Made by a program: the position numbers and the translations under genes
Assembly: GCA_004011035.1 (NCBI GenBank)
Contig: CP025734.1
Coordinates: 2,998,001-3,062,000 of the forward strand
Source: Bdellovibrio sp. qaytius
GTDB taxonomy: Bacteria; Bdellovibrionota; Bdellovibrionia; Bdellovibrionales; Bdellovibrionaceae
DNA: 64,000 nt
Direction: 5' to 3'
The notes under the pieces: generated by a model
What the model was told of the DNA's origin: nothing
Database searches by the model: none
The model's input: the letters and a program-made list of their open reading frames with translations, nothing else
In this document: in pieces, positions 17,172 to 26,381 of the stretch
How the letters are laid out: each line of letters opens with the position of its first letter
Numbering within the stretch: the first letter of the stretch is position 1

Positions 17172-17186
17172 GTCGGCCTAGCCGAC
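17172..17186 (+). other. GC-rich hairpin in the leader of the E1 gene
   Basis: GTCGGC, 3-base loop, GCCGAC, followed by TATTTTT. It looks like a short intrinsic terminator for the TonB-like gene, but it is only 24 bases before ATG 17211, so it may reduce or regulate read-through into the E1-like gene. Confidence 0.5.
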
Positions 17187-17210
17187 TATTTTTCGTTTAA
17201 AGGAACCACT

Positions 17211-20018
17211 ATGTCTGGAAAAGAAATCACGTTAAAAGATCTTAAAGATCTAAACAAAGACACGTTAGATTCAATTGCAAAACGCGCTCACTATTTAGCG
17301 ACGCAAATGATCTTTCAAGCAAACATTCGCGAAAAAGATAAAGGCGATCCAAAAATCGGTGGCCATCAATCGGCATCGGCTTCTGCATTACACATCATGG
17401 GCGCATTACACCTTATCGTAAAATCTGGCTTCGATCATATCGCGAACAAGCCACATGCTTCTCCTACTGATCACTCGTACAATTATTTATTAGATTTATT
17501 TTTAAAATCTGATTTATCAAAATTATCTGAAGAAGATAAAAACACAGCGATGATGGGTTTACGTAAGTATTCTAAAAACGGCGAACCGGTTTTTCAATCT
17601 TACCACTCAACATACGATTCTGATAACCACAACTTCTTCCCGACAGGCACTGTGGGCATTCCACCAGTTCAAGCCGGTTACTTAGCGTTAGCTTACCGTT
17701 TTGCTAAAGAGCATAACTACGATATTCCTGATGCTCACTTCTGGGCCTTATCAGGCGACTCTGAATTTCGCGAAGGTTCAATGTATGAAGCTGTTCCTGA
17801 TTTCGCTGAACGTGAAATCGGTAACGTCACTTGGATGGTCGATTACAACCGTCAATCACTTGATGGTCACCGTATCGTAAATCAAAAAGTTTTAGAAAGC
17901 ACAGATGCTGACCGTATCGAAAAATCAATGGCAGCCAATGGTTGGGAAGTTCTTCAAGTACGTCACGGCTCTAAACGTTTAGCTTTATTTAAAAAGCCAG
18001 GCGGCGAAACTTTCAAAACATTATTAGAAAAAGAATTAGTCGATTACGATCTACAAGCGTTCTTATTAATTCAAGATCCGAAAGCTTTAAAAGCTGGAAT
18101 GGCTAAAGATCATCCGCAAATTAAAAAATTCTTAGACGGAGTTTCTGGCGAAGAATTATACGAAGGCTTACGCGATTTCGGTGGTCACGATATGATTCAA
18201 CTTGCTGAAGCGATGTTGAAATCTAAAGAATCAAAACGTAAACCGACAATCATCATCGTGCATACGTTAAAAGGCTGGGGCTTAAAAATGGCCGCTCAAC
18301 CTGGTAACCACTCGGCGTTAAATAACCAAGAAGAGATGGACGAACTAAAAGCGAAACAAGGTATCAAAGGCGAAACATTATTCGCAGGCTTTGATCCTAA
18401 ATCAGCTGAAGGTAAATTCTTAACAGCACGTGGTGAAAAATTATATTCTGAAATCAAAGCGCAAAATGCTTTAAAAGATAAAAATAAAAATTTCTTCGCT
18501 AAAGAATTTGAAAAAATCGGTGGCTTTCCTGAAAAATTAGACATCAACACAAAAATGGCCAGCTACCCACACACTCAATGGATGCTTGGTCAGTTAACAG
18601 CAAAATTAACTCGCATCGCAAATGCTGATGTTACGAAATTAAATGATTTCGAAAAACGTTGGAAAACTGCGGGCGAATTATTTATGACAATGGCGCCAGA
18701 CGTAGGTACCTCAACGAATTTAAATCCAGCAATGGATGGCAAAATCTTCGGTGCTCCAACTGTGACTGACGTTGAAACTGAATACGGCGTTAAAGATACA
18801 AAACTTCCTGACTTAGTTCCGGGCGAAGAAGAATCAGATCGTTTCTTACGTTTTGAAATCGCCGAAGGCAACGTGATGTCATGCGTGGGTTCGTTCGGTC
18901 GTATCCGCGACACATTAGGCGTACCTGTAATGCCGTTAATGACTGTTTACGATTTCTTTATCAAACGTGCCTTAGATCAATACTTCTACAATCTTTACTG
19001 GAAATCTTCTTTCATCTGCGTGGGTACGCCATCAGGTGTGACGTTATCACCAGAAGGTGCGCAACATGGTTGGAAGTCTGACTTTCAAATTCCAGGTCAA
19101 ATCACTTGGGAGCCGTTCTTCTGTATCGAACTTGATTGGATTCTATGTGAATCATTCAAGCGTCACTTATTAAACGACAATGCGGGCCGTAACGGCACAT
19201 TACTTCGTTTAGTAACTCGCGGAGCTGATCAAAAAGATTTAATGAAATACTTAAATAAACAATTACGCTTCAAAGCAAATCCAGAATCAAAATTAGCTCG
19301 CGCTGAATTTCCGGTTGCTGGTGGCGTAAACGAAGAAGAAGTGACTGCTAAATCTGAAACTGAAATTCAAGCCGTTATGCGTGAAGAAGTTTTAAAAGGC
19401 GCTTACTACCTCATCGATTACCGTGGTTACGCTGGTTATGAACCAGGTGACAACGTAGTAAATATCTTCTCAATGGGATCATTAACAACTGAAGCTATTA
19501 AAGCATCAGAAGATTTATTATCTCGTGGTATTTATGCCAACGTGATCGTTGTAACTTCTCCAGATTTATTATGCGGTATTCAAGGTCATGAAAATGACTA
19601 CAACTACTTACGTAACGAATTAGGAATCACTTCTGATTTATATTTAAACCGTCAAGGTGACGTTGGATCTGCAGATCTAGTGATGGCATCAGGTCGTCGT
19701 ATTCCAATCGTGTCAGTACACGATGGTGAAGCTGGCTTACTTGATAACTTAGGTTCAATCGTTGGTGTAAGACAAGAATCATGCGCTGTACGTAAACACT
19801 CTAAGTGCGGTCGTCCAGTTGAGATTTTCCACTTCCACAACATCGACACAGAAGCTGTTGTTGAAGCTTGCGGAAAAGTATTATCAGAAACAGCGTTAGA
19901 AAAAGTCATCGTGAATAAACAAACGATGGAAGAAACTGCGCAAGCGACACAATCTGGCGAACAACGTCCTCACTGGACAGAGTTATGGCCTTCTAAAACT
20001 CAAAACCAAAAACACTAG
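17211..20018 (+). CDS. Pyruvate dehydrogenase E1-like, thiamine-diphosphate enzyme
   Basis: A 935-residue transketolase-superfamily enzyme of the homodimeric AceE type, slightly longer than the usual 890. N-terminal substrate region with GGHQSASAS (about 50-58), the thiamine-diphosphate site GDSEFREG with Asn213 (182-213), and NRQSLDG, close to the AceE NLQRLDG; the pyrimidine-binding domain follows in the second half. It should decarboxylate pyruvate or a related 2-oxo acid. There is no dihydrolipoyl acyltransferase (E2) or E3 gene next to it, so the partner must be elsewhere or the substrate may differ. It has AAAGGA 7 bases before ATG. The downstream hydrolase gene has its ribosome-binding site at the stop codon, so they are co-transcribed. 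Confidence 0.82.
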   Translation: MSGKEITLKDLKDLNKDTLDSIAKRAHYLATQMIFQANIREKDKGDPKIGGHQSASASALHIMGALHLIVKSGFDHIANKPHASPTDHSYNYLLDLFLKSDLSKLSEEDKNTAMMGLRKYSKNGEPVFQSYHSTYDSDNHNFFPTGTVGIPPVQAGYLALAYRFAKEHNYDIPDAHFWALSGDSEFREGSMYEAVPDFAEREIGNVTWMVDYNRQSLDGHRIVNQKVLESTDADRIEKSMAANGWEVLQVRHGSKRLALFKKPGGETFKTLLEKELVDYDLQAFLLIQDPKALKAGMAKDHPQIKKFLDGVSGEELYEGLRDFGGHDMIQLAEAMLKSKESKRKPTIIIVHTLKGWGLKMAAQPGNHSALNNQEEMDELKAKQGIKGETLFAGFDPKSAEGKFLTARGEKLYSEIKAQNALKDKNKNFFAKEFEKIGGFPEKLDINTKMASYPHTQWMLGQLTAKLTRIANADVTKLNDFEKRWKTAGELFMTMAPDVGTSTNLNPAMDGKIFGAPTVTDVETEYGVKDTKLPDLVPGEEESDRFLRFEIAEGNVMSCVGSFGRIRDTLGVPVMPLMTVYDFFIKRALDQYFYNLYWKSSFICVGTPSGVTLSPEGAQHGWKSDFQIPGQITWEPFFCIELDWILCESFKRHLLNDNAGRNGTLLRLVTRGADQKDLMKYLNKQLRFKANPESKLARAEFPVAGGVNEEEVTAKSETEIQAVMREEVLKGAYYLIDYRGYAGYEPGDNVVNIFSMGSLTTEAIKASEDLLSRGIYANVIVVTSPDLLCGIQGHENDYNYLRNELGITSDLYLNRQGDVGSADLVMASGRRIPIVSVHDGEAGLLDNLGSIVGVRQESCAVRKHSKCGRPVEIFHFHNIDTEAVVEACGKVLSETALEKVIVNKQTMEETAQATQSGEQRPHWTELWPSKTQNQKH

Positions 20019-20025
20019 GATCTAA

Positions 20026-20772
20026 ATGTTTCCAGATAAAGGCGAATTATTTAAAGCGGCAGATAAAAAATCAGAACACCTGGTTTTTTTCTGTCACTTT
20101 TTTAAAGGCCATAAAAAAGCCTTACGTCGCCATATCGATTTAGTGAATGAACTTGGTTTTGATGCTTACGCGTTTAATTTAAAAGATGATCTCAAAGACT
20201 ATAACTATGTGCCTTACGCTAAAACGACAAAACGTTTTGGTATGAAGCATGTGTTAGCTGAACAAATCGGTCAGCATTTAGAATTACTTTCTGAATATAA
20301 AACTAAAATCATTTTTGCATTTTCTAACGTTGCCGGCTGTGCGATTGAAGCTCACACACGCCGTTTAGCTGAAGGTAAAAATGATGTAGTTGCGATGGTT
20401 TGTGATAGCGGCCCGGGCATGGGTAACTTTTTTCATTCATCGTACATGCTCTTAGAAGATCAATTAGGCGTTAAATCTTTACCGCTTAAAATTATCGGAA
20501 CCCCTGCCGTCGCTTTCGGCTGGAGCCCTAAATTAAACAGCGATATCGCCGGTGATTTAGATAGTTTTCCAAAAGGATTTCCACTTTTATCAATCCGCGG
20601 CTGGCGTGATCGTTTGATTCCACCAAGCGATATCGACAAAGTTTTTGATCATCACAAAAATTTAAACTGGAAAAAGTTATCGTTACCTGAAGCCGGTCAC
20701 TTAAATGGACTGCGCGATTTTCCGAGTGAATATAAGCCCGCTGTAACTGATTTTTTAATTCAGTTTATTTAA
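20026..20772 (+). CDS. Alpha/beta-hydrolase (DUF829-like)
   Basis: A 248-residue protein with the features of an alpha/beta-hydrolase: a nucleophile-like Ser in FAFSNVAG, an acid Asp in GWRDRLIPP and a His in EAGHLNG. The FSN elbow and the spacing recall the TMEM53/DUF829 family. It is the second gene of an operon with the E1-like enzyme (AGGA across the stop codon; 7 bases between). Substrate unknown. It overlaps the ftsH gene tail to tail by 4 bases. Confidence 0.7.
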   Translation: MFPDKGELFKAADKKSEHLVFFCHFFKGHKKALRRHIDLVNELGFDAYAFNLKDDLKDYNYVPYAKTTKRFGMKHVLAEQIGQHLELLSEYKTKIIFAFSNVAGCAIEAHTRRLAEGKNDVVAMVCDSGPGMGNFFHSSYMLLEDQLGVKSLPLKIIGTPAVAFGWSPKLNSDIAGDLDSFPKGFPLLSIRGWRDRLIPPSDIDKVFDHHKNLNWKKLSLPEAGHLNGLRDFPSEYKPAVTDFLIQFI

Positions 20773-22625
20773 TGATCGAGTGCTGGCTCAGGTTTATTCA
20801 AAAAAATGGTTTTTGAATTTTGCCAAAGATCCAAAAGTTCTTGTTCAGATAAAGTTTCTTGCTGAATTAATTTCAAATGAGCCACTTCGATAAAACTCTT
20901 ATGCCTAATTAAACTTTCAGTCGCCATATCAAAAGCTCGATCTAAAATCTTTTTAACTTCAGAATCCATTAAAGCCGCTGTCGCTTCACTCACTGAGCCC
21001 AGCCTTGATTCAAGTGGCGAATGTAGCATCTGCATCGATCGCGACTCAAGACTCACCATACCCAGCTTATCGCTCATACCGAATTGCGAAACCATCGAAC
21101 GCGCTAGATCAGTGGCTTTAGCCAAATCATCAGCTGCGCCCGTCGAGGTTATTTCTAAAAATAATTTCTCTGAAGCGCGGCCACCAAGCAATACTGCAAT
21201 CTTTCGCATAATTTCATCTTCATCAATGACGTAGCGATCTTCTGTCGGGCGTTGCATTGTATAACCTAAAGCGCCAATACTGCGCGGAATAATACTTACT
21301 TTATACACTTTATCTGAAGCACTTAAATCGATCGCAACCGTAGCATGACCTAATTCATGATAAGCAATTCTTTGCTTTTCTTTTTGGTTCATCACTTTGC
21401 CTTTGTGCTCGATGCCAGCAACAAGACGCTCTAAGGCTTCGCCAAAATCAGCTTCGTTAGCCGCTTCTGCATTTCGTCTTGTTGCAACTAGCGCTGCTTC
21501 ATTCACTAAATTAGCTAAATCAGCTCCTGAAAATCCCGAAGTCAGTGAAGCAATATTTTTCATGTTCACACTGGCATCGAGTTTAATTTTTTTGACGTGC
21601 ACCAAAAGAATTTTTTCACGACCAATTTGATCTGGTTTATTCAGCAACGCTTGTCGATCAAAACGCCCCGCGCGCAAAAGGGCGGGATCTAAAATTTCAG
21701 GTCTATTTGTCGCTGCCAGCATAATGATGCCAGCAGTTGGATCAAATCCATCCATTTCAGCCAGCAGTTGATTCAGAGTTTGTTCTTTTTCATCATTAGC
21801 ACCCATGCTTGTAAATCCAAGAGCGCGTGATTTTCCTAAAGCATCAATTTCATCGATAAACAAAATACACGGTGCTTGCGCTCTGGCTTGTTCGAAGAAA
21901 TCGCGCACTCGAGCTGCACCTAACCCCACGAACATTTCGACAAATTCAGAACCGTTGATTGAAAAAAATGGAACTTTAGCTTCACCAGCCACGGCACGAG
22001 CTAATAATGTTTTGCCAGTTCCTGGAGGCCCCACCAATAACACACCCTTTGGTGCGCGCCCGCCAAGACGTGAATACCGTTCAGGTTGTTGCAAAAAGTT
22101 AACGATCTCGGCCAATTCATTTTTGGCTTCATCAACACCAGCCACATCTTCGAATGTGGTCTTTACATCTTTTTCGACATAAATTTTTGCGCGCGATTTT
22201 GTAAATGAAAGAAGCCCGCCAGCACGTTGCCCTAATCCACTCGTGGTCGATTTCCAGATCCAGTATAAAAATAATAGCGGAAAAGCCCAAGCCAACATAA
22301 ATCCCCAAGTCGAGCTCGGTCGCTCGGCCCGAAAACTAATATTTTTACTATGTAGTTTTTCAATTAAAGTTTGATCAGGTGCTGTTACAGTTCTGAATTG
22401 TTTTGATGGCTTACCTGCAGATAATATTTCACCTGAAATCAAACGCTCAGAGAGTACGATATCTTTAACTTCGCCTTTATCGACCAATTGTAAGAATTCA
22501 CTGTAGGAAATTGTCTCGCTCTCAGTAATTTTGGTATAGTATTGAATACTGAATATAATGAAAATAGCCCATAAGATATAAACTACGCGTATTCCTTTGT
22601 TTTCGGCCTTCTCATTGAGATCCAT
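20769..22625 (-). CDS. ftsH: ATP-dependent zinc metalloprotease FtsH
   Basis: A 618-residue FtsH. Two membrane segments (about 12-30 and 108-126) flank a periplasmic domain, then the AAA module with Walker A GPPGTGKT (199-206), Walker B ILFIDEID, the second region of homology ([21 protein letters not shown] region), and the protease with HELGH (423-427), where most FtsH have HEAGH; the third zinc ligand Asp lies in the [13 protein letters not shown] region. It is a hexameric membrane protease that degrades membrane and short-lived cytosolic proteins. I start at ATG 22625; TTG 22631 is the alternative. Neither has a good ribosome-binding site. Confidence 0.95.
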   Translation of the reverse strand: MDLNEKAENKGIRVVYILWAIFIIFSIQYYTKITESETISYSEFLQLVDKGEVKDIVLSERLISGEILSAGKPSKQFRTVTAPDQTLIEKLHSKNISFRAERPSSTWGFMLAWAFPLLFLYWIWKSTTSGLGQRAGGLLSFTKSRAKIYVEKDVKTTFEDVAGVDEAKNELAEIVNFLQQPERYSRLGGRAPKGVLLVGPPGTGKTLLARAVAGEAKVPFFSINGSEFVEMFVGLGAARVRDFFEQARAQAPCILFIDEIDALGKSRALGFTSMGANDEKEQTLNQLLAEMDGFDPTAGIIMLAATNRPEILDPALLRAGRFDRQALLNKPDQIGREKILLVHVKKIKLDASVNMKNIASLTSGFSGADLANLVNEAALVATRRNAEAANEADFGEALERLVAGIEHKGKVMNQKEKQRIAYHELGHATVAIDLSASDKVYKVSIIPRSIGALGYTMQRPTEDRYVIDEDEIMRKIAVLLGGRASEKLFLEITSTGAADDLAKATDLARSMVSQFGMSDKLGMVSLESRSMQMLHSPLESRLGSVSEATAALMDSEVKKILDRAFDMATESLIRHKSFIEVAHLKLIQQETLSEQELLDLWQNSKTIFLNKPEPALDH

Positions 22626-22685
22626 ACCCAAGGTGCGAGCAATTCTGTGGCCATAATTAGAATAAAGTTAGATCACTGCAGCAAT

Positions 22686-23231
22686 TTATTTTTTGAACTT
22701 TGCCTTGATTCGACGAAATAGCATCGGGCCAAAAATCATAATCAACATCACGATCATGACAGCCATCGTGCCGTCTCCTAAAATATGACTAAGCCATAAC
22801 GTTGACGACATAATCACTAAAAAGAAAAACATATCGCCACAAATCGCGATCGCCCAACCAGTAATGAAACCATGACCTGCGGCTTTAGCAACAGCTCTGC
22901 CCGTCATAGGATCAACACCAAACGAAATTCCGATCAAAGCCATTGGCCCTAATGAGGGCGCAATATTCACTCCGGTTTTTGCTAACGTGGCTTTGTAATT
23001 TTCTAAAAAGAGTCTCATTTTATTGGATTTTTTCGAAGCATGAATAAACCACAACATTAACGGTTCAAATACGCAGGCTAAAATTAAATCTGAAATAAAA
23101 TATAATCCCGCCATGATATACCACGCGATTTCATATTTCTGCGCAAGCACCACTCCGGCTGGAATTCCTCCACCGATCGGAACTAAAAATAAAGTTAAGA
23201 CTTCGCCCATTTGCGAAAAGTTTGTAGTCAC
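22686..23231 (-). CDS. Membrane protein of unknown function
   Basis: A 181-residue protein with about four hydrophobic segments and a basic C-terminus (RIKAKFKK). The GDMFFFLVIM and GGGIPAGVVLA stretches have a transporter flavour and the length recalls small-multidrug-export-like proteins, but I cannot assign a family. The start appears to be GTG 23231 with a weak GAAAG upstream; ATG 23210 is possible but has no site. It lies between ftsH and a zinc-ribbon membrane protein in the same orientation. Confidence 0.7.
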   Translation of the reverse strand: MTTNFSQMGEVLTLFLVPIGGGIPAGVVLAQKYEIAWYIMAGLYFISDLILACVFEPLMLWFIHASKKSNKMRLFLENYKATLAKTGVNIAPSLGPMALIGISFGVDPMTGRAVAKAAGHGFITGWAIAICGDMFFFLVIMSSTLWLSHILGDGTMAVMIVMLIMIFGPMLFRRIKAKFKK

Positions 23232-23289
23232 GATGTTACTTTCTTACTGCGATTAACAGTTTATCTTATTAACTAAGGTAGCAAATTTT

Positions 23290-23559
23290 TTAAAAATCAG
23301 CATTACATTTAGGGCATTTGTCATCTGCTAGCCAAAGCAAAATTAATGGGCCTACAGGAATTTTTTTTGAAAGTACTAACCCACAATTCTCGCATTTTAA
23401 TCTCGCAAGAACCAAAAAACCCACGAGAGTAGGAATGAGCATAAGCGCAATGCCGATCTCTTTGCCTAGAGATTCTGTTGCAAAAGCGCCGGCTAAAAAA
23501 AAGCACAACATCATTAAAAAAATCAGAAACGATTTACGTTTAGCTTTACCAAGTTTCAT
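23290..23559 (-). CDS. Small membrane protein with zinc-ribbon-like cysteines
   Basis: An 89-residue protein: two membrane segments (about 10-28 and 33-50), then CENC and CPKC about 27 residues apart, the arrangement of a CxxC...CxxC zinc ribbon, here interrupted by a hydrophobic stretch. Role unknown. It starts 5 bases after the O-methyltransferase stop, so the two are in one operon. Confidence 0.72.
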   Translation of the reverse strand: MKLGKAKRKSFLIFLMMLCFFLAGAFATESLGKEIGIALMLIPTLVGFLVLARLKCENCGLVLSKKIPVGPLILLWLADDKCPKCNADF

Positions 23560-23564
23560 AAAAA

Positions 23565-24218
23565 TTATTTTCTCACCGCAATCAACAAACCCTCTTCGGT
23601 CGGAACAAAGCTTGCCGTGAAATCTGCGCTGGCAAAAACATCACTCGTCATCTCTTTCACAGTCTGAATTTGTTTGTCGCTGAACTTCTGTTTTGACATA
23701 TCTCCCCAGACTGAGCCGGCCAGAAACACGTTGTCGATTAAGATCATGCCGCCTGAACGGATATTATTTTTTGCCCAGATCCAGTAATCTTTATAGGCTG
23801 CCTTGTTGCCATCGATAAAGATCGCATCGAACGGACCTTGAGCTGATAGCTTGGGTAGCTCTTCTTTTGCATCACCGGGTACAACGACGCATTGGCCACG
23901 CTCAATCCAAGGCTTCAAAGCTTGGGTTGCGAGGGCGATATGCTCAGCAGACTTTTCTAAAGTGTAAATAGTGCCATCTTGTTGTAATGATTGAAGAAAA
24001 TACTGACAAGATAGACCCGTCAAGGTGCCAATTTCGACCACTTTTTTAGGCTTAATTAGGCCTACTAAAAATCCCATTAAATGAGCTTCGGTATGAGAAA
24101 CAGAGATTCCACCTAATCCTAATTGATCAGCGAATTTGCGCGAAAGCTGCATCTGTTCGTTCTCTTGTTGATAACAATTTTCAATGTACTGGTAAGAGGG
24201 CTGAATATCTTTTCTCAT
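23565..24218 (-). CDS. O-methyltransferase (caffeoyl-CoA/catechol type)
   Basis: A 217-residue SAM-dependent methyltransferase. Motif I is VEIGTLTGLS, motif II region YTLEKS, and IFIDGNKAAYKDY carries the metal-binding residue pattern of the cation-dependent O-methyltransferase family. The usual length is 220. The substrate is unknown; in bacteria these enzymes methylate small catechols and other phenols, or tRNA in the TrmR branch. ATG 24218 starts it, divergent from the ABC ATPase gene at 24290. Confidence 0.85.
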   Translation of the reverse strand: MRKDIQPSYQYIENCYQQENEQMQLSRKFADQLGLGGISVSHTEAHLMGFLVGLIKPKKVVEIGTLTGLSCQYFLQSLQQDGTIYTLEKSAEHIALATQALKPWIERGQCVVVPGDAKEELPKLSAQGPFDAIFIDGNKAAYKDYWIWAKNNIRSGGMILIDNVFLAGSVWGDMSKQKFSDKQIQTVKEMTSDVFASADFTASFVPTEEGLLIAVRK

Positions 24219-24289
24219 GCTTATTGTTTACGTCGAAAAAACAGGATTTTCAATTGCTGATCAATAGGCAAACCATTATAACTGACTGC

Positions 24290-25282
24290 ATGTCTGAAAC
24301 ATTACTAGAAGTTACAAATTTACGTACTCGTTACAAAACAGATGATGGCAATATCTTCCCGGTGGATGATATCTCTTTCCGCGTGAAAAAGGGCCAAACC
24401 CTAGGCATCGTGGGCGAATCAGGTTGTGGTAAATCACAAACTGCTCTTTCAATTATGCGCCTTATTCAAAAACCAGGCGAAATTGTTTCTGGAGACGTTC
24501 AATTCAAAGGCGAAAGCTTATTGAAAAAAACAGAAGATGAAATGCGCGATATTTTAGGAAATCAAATGGCGATGATTTTCCAAGAGCCTATGACTTCGTT
24601 GAATCCGGTTTACACAATCGGTGACCAAATCGAAGAAAGCATTCGTCTTCACCAAAAAGGTTTAACAAACCTTCAAATTAAAAATAAAGCGATCGATATG
24701 TTAAAGCTTGTTGGTATTCCAGCAGCTGATAAACGTTACCATGAGTATCCGCACCAATTATCAGGTGGTATGCGCCAACGTGTAATGATCGCGATGGCGA
24801 TGAGCTGTACGCCGCAATTATTAATCGCGGATGAACCAACAACAGCCTTAGACGTAACTATCCAAGCGCAAATTTTAGATTTAATGCGCAAAGTTCAAAA
24901 AGAATTTCAAGCGGGAATGATTTTAATCACGCATGACTTAGGCGTAGTGGCTGAAATGTGCCAAGATGTTATCGTTATGTACGCTGGTAAAATCGTTGAG
25001 TACGGCACTGTAGAAGATATTTTCTACCGCCCAAAACATCCGTACACAAAAGGTTTACTTGATTCAATTCCGCACTTTGAAACTGGTTCGCGCATGAAAC
25101 AGTTAAATACAATTCCGGGCTTAGTTCCAAGTTTATACAATCTTCCTGTGGGCTGTCGTTTTCAAGAGCGTTGTAAATTCGCTCAAGAAGACTGTCGTCG
25201 TGCAGAACCTAATTTAGAAAACCTACGCGGCATTCATAAAGTCGCTTGTTATCACCCAGTACAATCTGAAGGGGGCAACTAG
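24290..25282 (+). CDS. Peptide ABC transporter ATPase (OppD/DppD type)
   Basis: A 330-residue ABC ATPase. Walker [11 protein letters not shown]-loop, signature LSGGMRQR, Walker [13 protein letters not shown] and the C-terminal oligopeptide-transporter domain with spaced cysteines ([15 protein letters not shown]) that in this family bind an iron-sulphur cluster. It pairs with the next gene to power a peptide permease. No permease or binding protein gene adjoins it; the nearest is the yej-like set at 49-53 kb. Start ATG 24290 is favoured because homology begins right after it; no strong ribosome-binding site precedes it. Confidence 0.93.
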   Translation: MSETLLEVTNLRTRYKTDDGNIFPVDDISFRVKKGQTLGIVGESGCGKSQTALSIMRLIQKPGEIVSGDVQFKGESLLKKTEDEMRDILGNQMAMIFQEPMTSLNPVYTIGDQIEESIRLHQKGLTNLQIKNKAIDMLKLVGIPAADKRYHEYPHQLSGGMRQRVMIAMAMSCTPQLLIADEPTTALDVTIQAQILDLMRKVQKEFQAGMILITHDLGVVAEMCQDVIVMYAGKIVEYGTVEDIFYRPKHPYTKGLLDSIPHFETGSRMKQLNTIPGLVPSLYNLPVGCRFQERCKFAQEDCRRAEPNLENLRGIHKVACYHPVQSEGGN

Positions 25283-25284
25283 TT

Positions 25285-26271
25285 ATGTCTTCTGAAACTC
25301 CACTATTGAAAGTTGAAAACGTAGTAAAACACTTTCCGATCCACGGCGGATTATTTTCTCGCCAAGTGGCTTCGGTTAAAGCTGTTTCAGATATTTCATT
25401 CGAATTAAAACGCGGTGAAACTTTAGGCCTAGTTGGCGAATCAGGTTGTGGTAAATCTACACTTGGTCGTTGTTTAATTCGTTTGATCGAACCCACTTCA
25501 GGAAAAATTATTTTCAAAGGCGAAGACATCACTCATGTTGATGACAATCGCATGCGCGATTTACGTCGCAAAATGCAAATCATTTTCCAAGATCCGTATG
25601 CTTCGTTAAATCCGCGCATGACCATCGGTGCGATTTTAGAAGAGCCTTTAATCATTCATAATTTATACCCTGTTGAAAAAGAACGTGCAGAACGCGTACA
25701 AGAATTAATTAAACTTGTTGGCTTACGCCCTGAACATTTATCACGTTACCCGCATGAATTCTCAGGTGGTCAACGTCAACGTGTGGGTATCGCGCGCGCT
25801 TTAGCAGTGAATCCAGAAATCATTATCTGTGATGAACCAGTTTCTGCGCTTGACGTTTCTATCCAAGCGCAAGTGATCAACTTGTTAATGGAACTTCAAC
25901 AAAAACTTGGCTTAACTTACATCTTCATCGCCCATGACTTAAAAGTTGTTGAACACGTTTCAACAAAAGTAGCCGTGATGTACTTAGGTCAAATCGTTGA
26001 ATTTGCTGAAGCTGATGAATTATATAAAAATCCATTACACCCTTACACGAAAGCTTTATTATCAGCGATTCCAATTCCTGATCCTAAACCTCGTCCAGAG
26101 CGCATTATCTTAACTGGTGATGTGCCATCGCCGATCGCGCCGCCTCCAGGTTGTTATTTCAATCCACGCTGCCCGATGGCTTCTGTAGAGTGCACTCAGA
26201 TCAAACCTGAACTTGAAGAAAAGTCTCCAGGTCACTTCGCTCGTTGTATTAAAGTACCCGCTACAATTTAG
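25285..26271 (+). CDS. Peptide ABC transporter ATPase (OppF/DppF type)
   Basis: A 328-residue ABC ATPase: Walker [11 protein letters not shown], signature [10 protein letters not shown], Walker [13 protein letters not shown], and the C-terminal oligopeptide domain [15 protein letters not shown]. It starts 2 bases after the OppD-type gene, with GAAGGGGG as ribosome-binding site; the two act as a heterodimer. A good terminator follows the gene, so the transcript is just these two. Confidence 0.94.
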   Translation: MSSETPLLKVENVVKHFPIHGGLFSRQVASVKAVSDISFELKRGETLGLVGESGCGKSTLGRCLIRLIEPTSGKIIFKGEDITHVDDNRMRDLRRKMQIIFQDPYASLNPRMTIGAILEEPLIIHNLYPVEKERAERVQELIKLVGLRPEHLSRYPHEFSGGQRQRVGIARALAVNPEIIICDEPVSALDVSIQAQVINLLMELQQKLGLTYIFIAHDLKVVEHVSTKVAVMYLGQIVEFAEADELYKNPLHPYTKALLSAIPIPDPKPRPERIILTGDVPSPIAPPPGCYFNPRCPMASVECTQIKPELEEKSPGHFARCIKVPATI

Positions 26272-26283
26272 TGTTTCATAGTG

Positions 26284-26340
26284 AACCACGTGTTTATCCT
26301 AATTTGAGAAAATTAGATAATGCGTGGTTTTCTTATTTTT
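26284..26340 (+). terminator. Intrinsic terminator after oppDF-type genes
   Basis: AACCACG (26284-26290) pairs with CGTGGTT (26323-26329), and inside it TTATC-TAATTT pairs with AAATTAGATAA around a GAGA loop. It is followed by TTTCTTATTTTT. It separates the ATPase pair from the FecR gene. Confidence 0.85.
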
Positions 26341-26381
26341 ACCCCTGATATCCTATAGATATCGATATTATGGGAGTACTT

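Noticed and set aside
21397-22182. Plus-strand frames opposite ftsH
   Set aside because: They are shadows of the conserved AAA and protease regions.
20769-22625. HELGH in FtsH as a loss of protease activity
   Set aside because: HExxH is kept; Leu in place of Ala is outside the metal ligands, and the downstream Asp ligand region is present.
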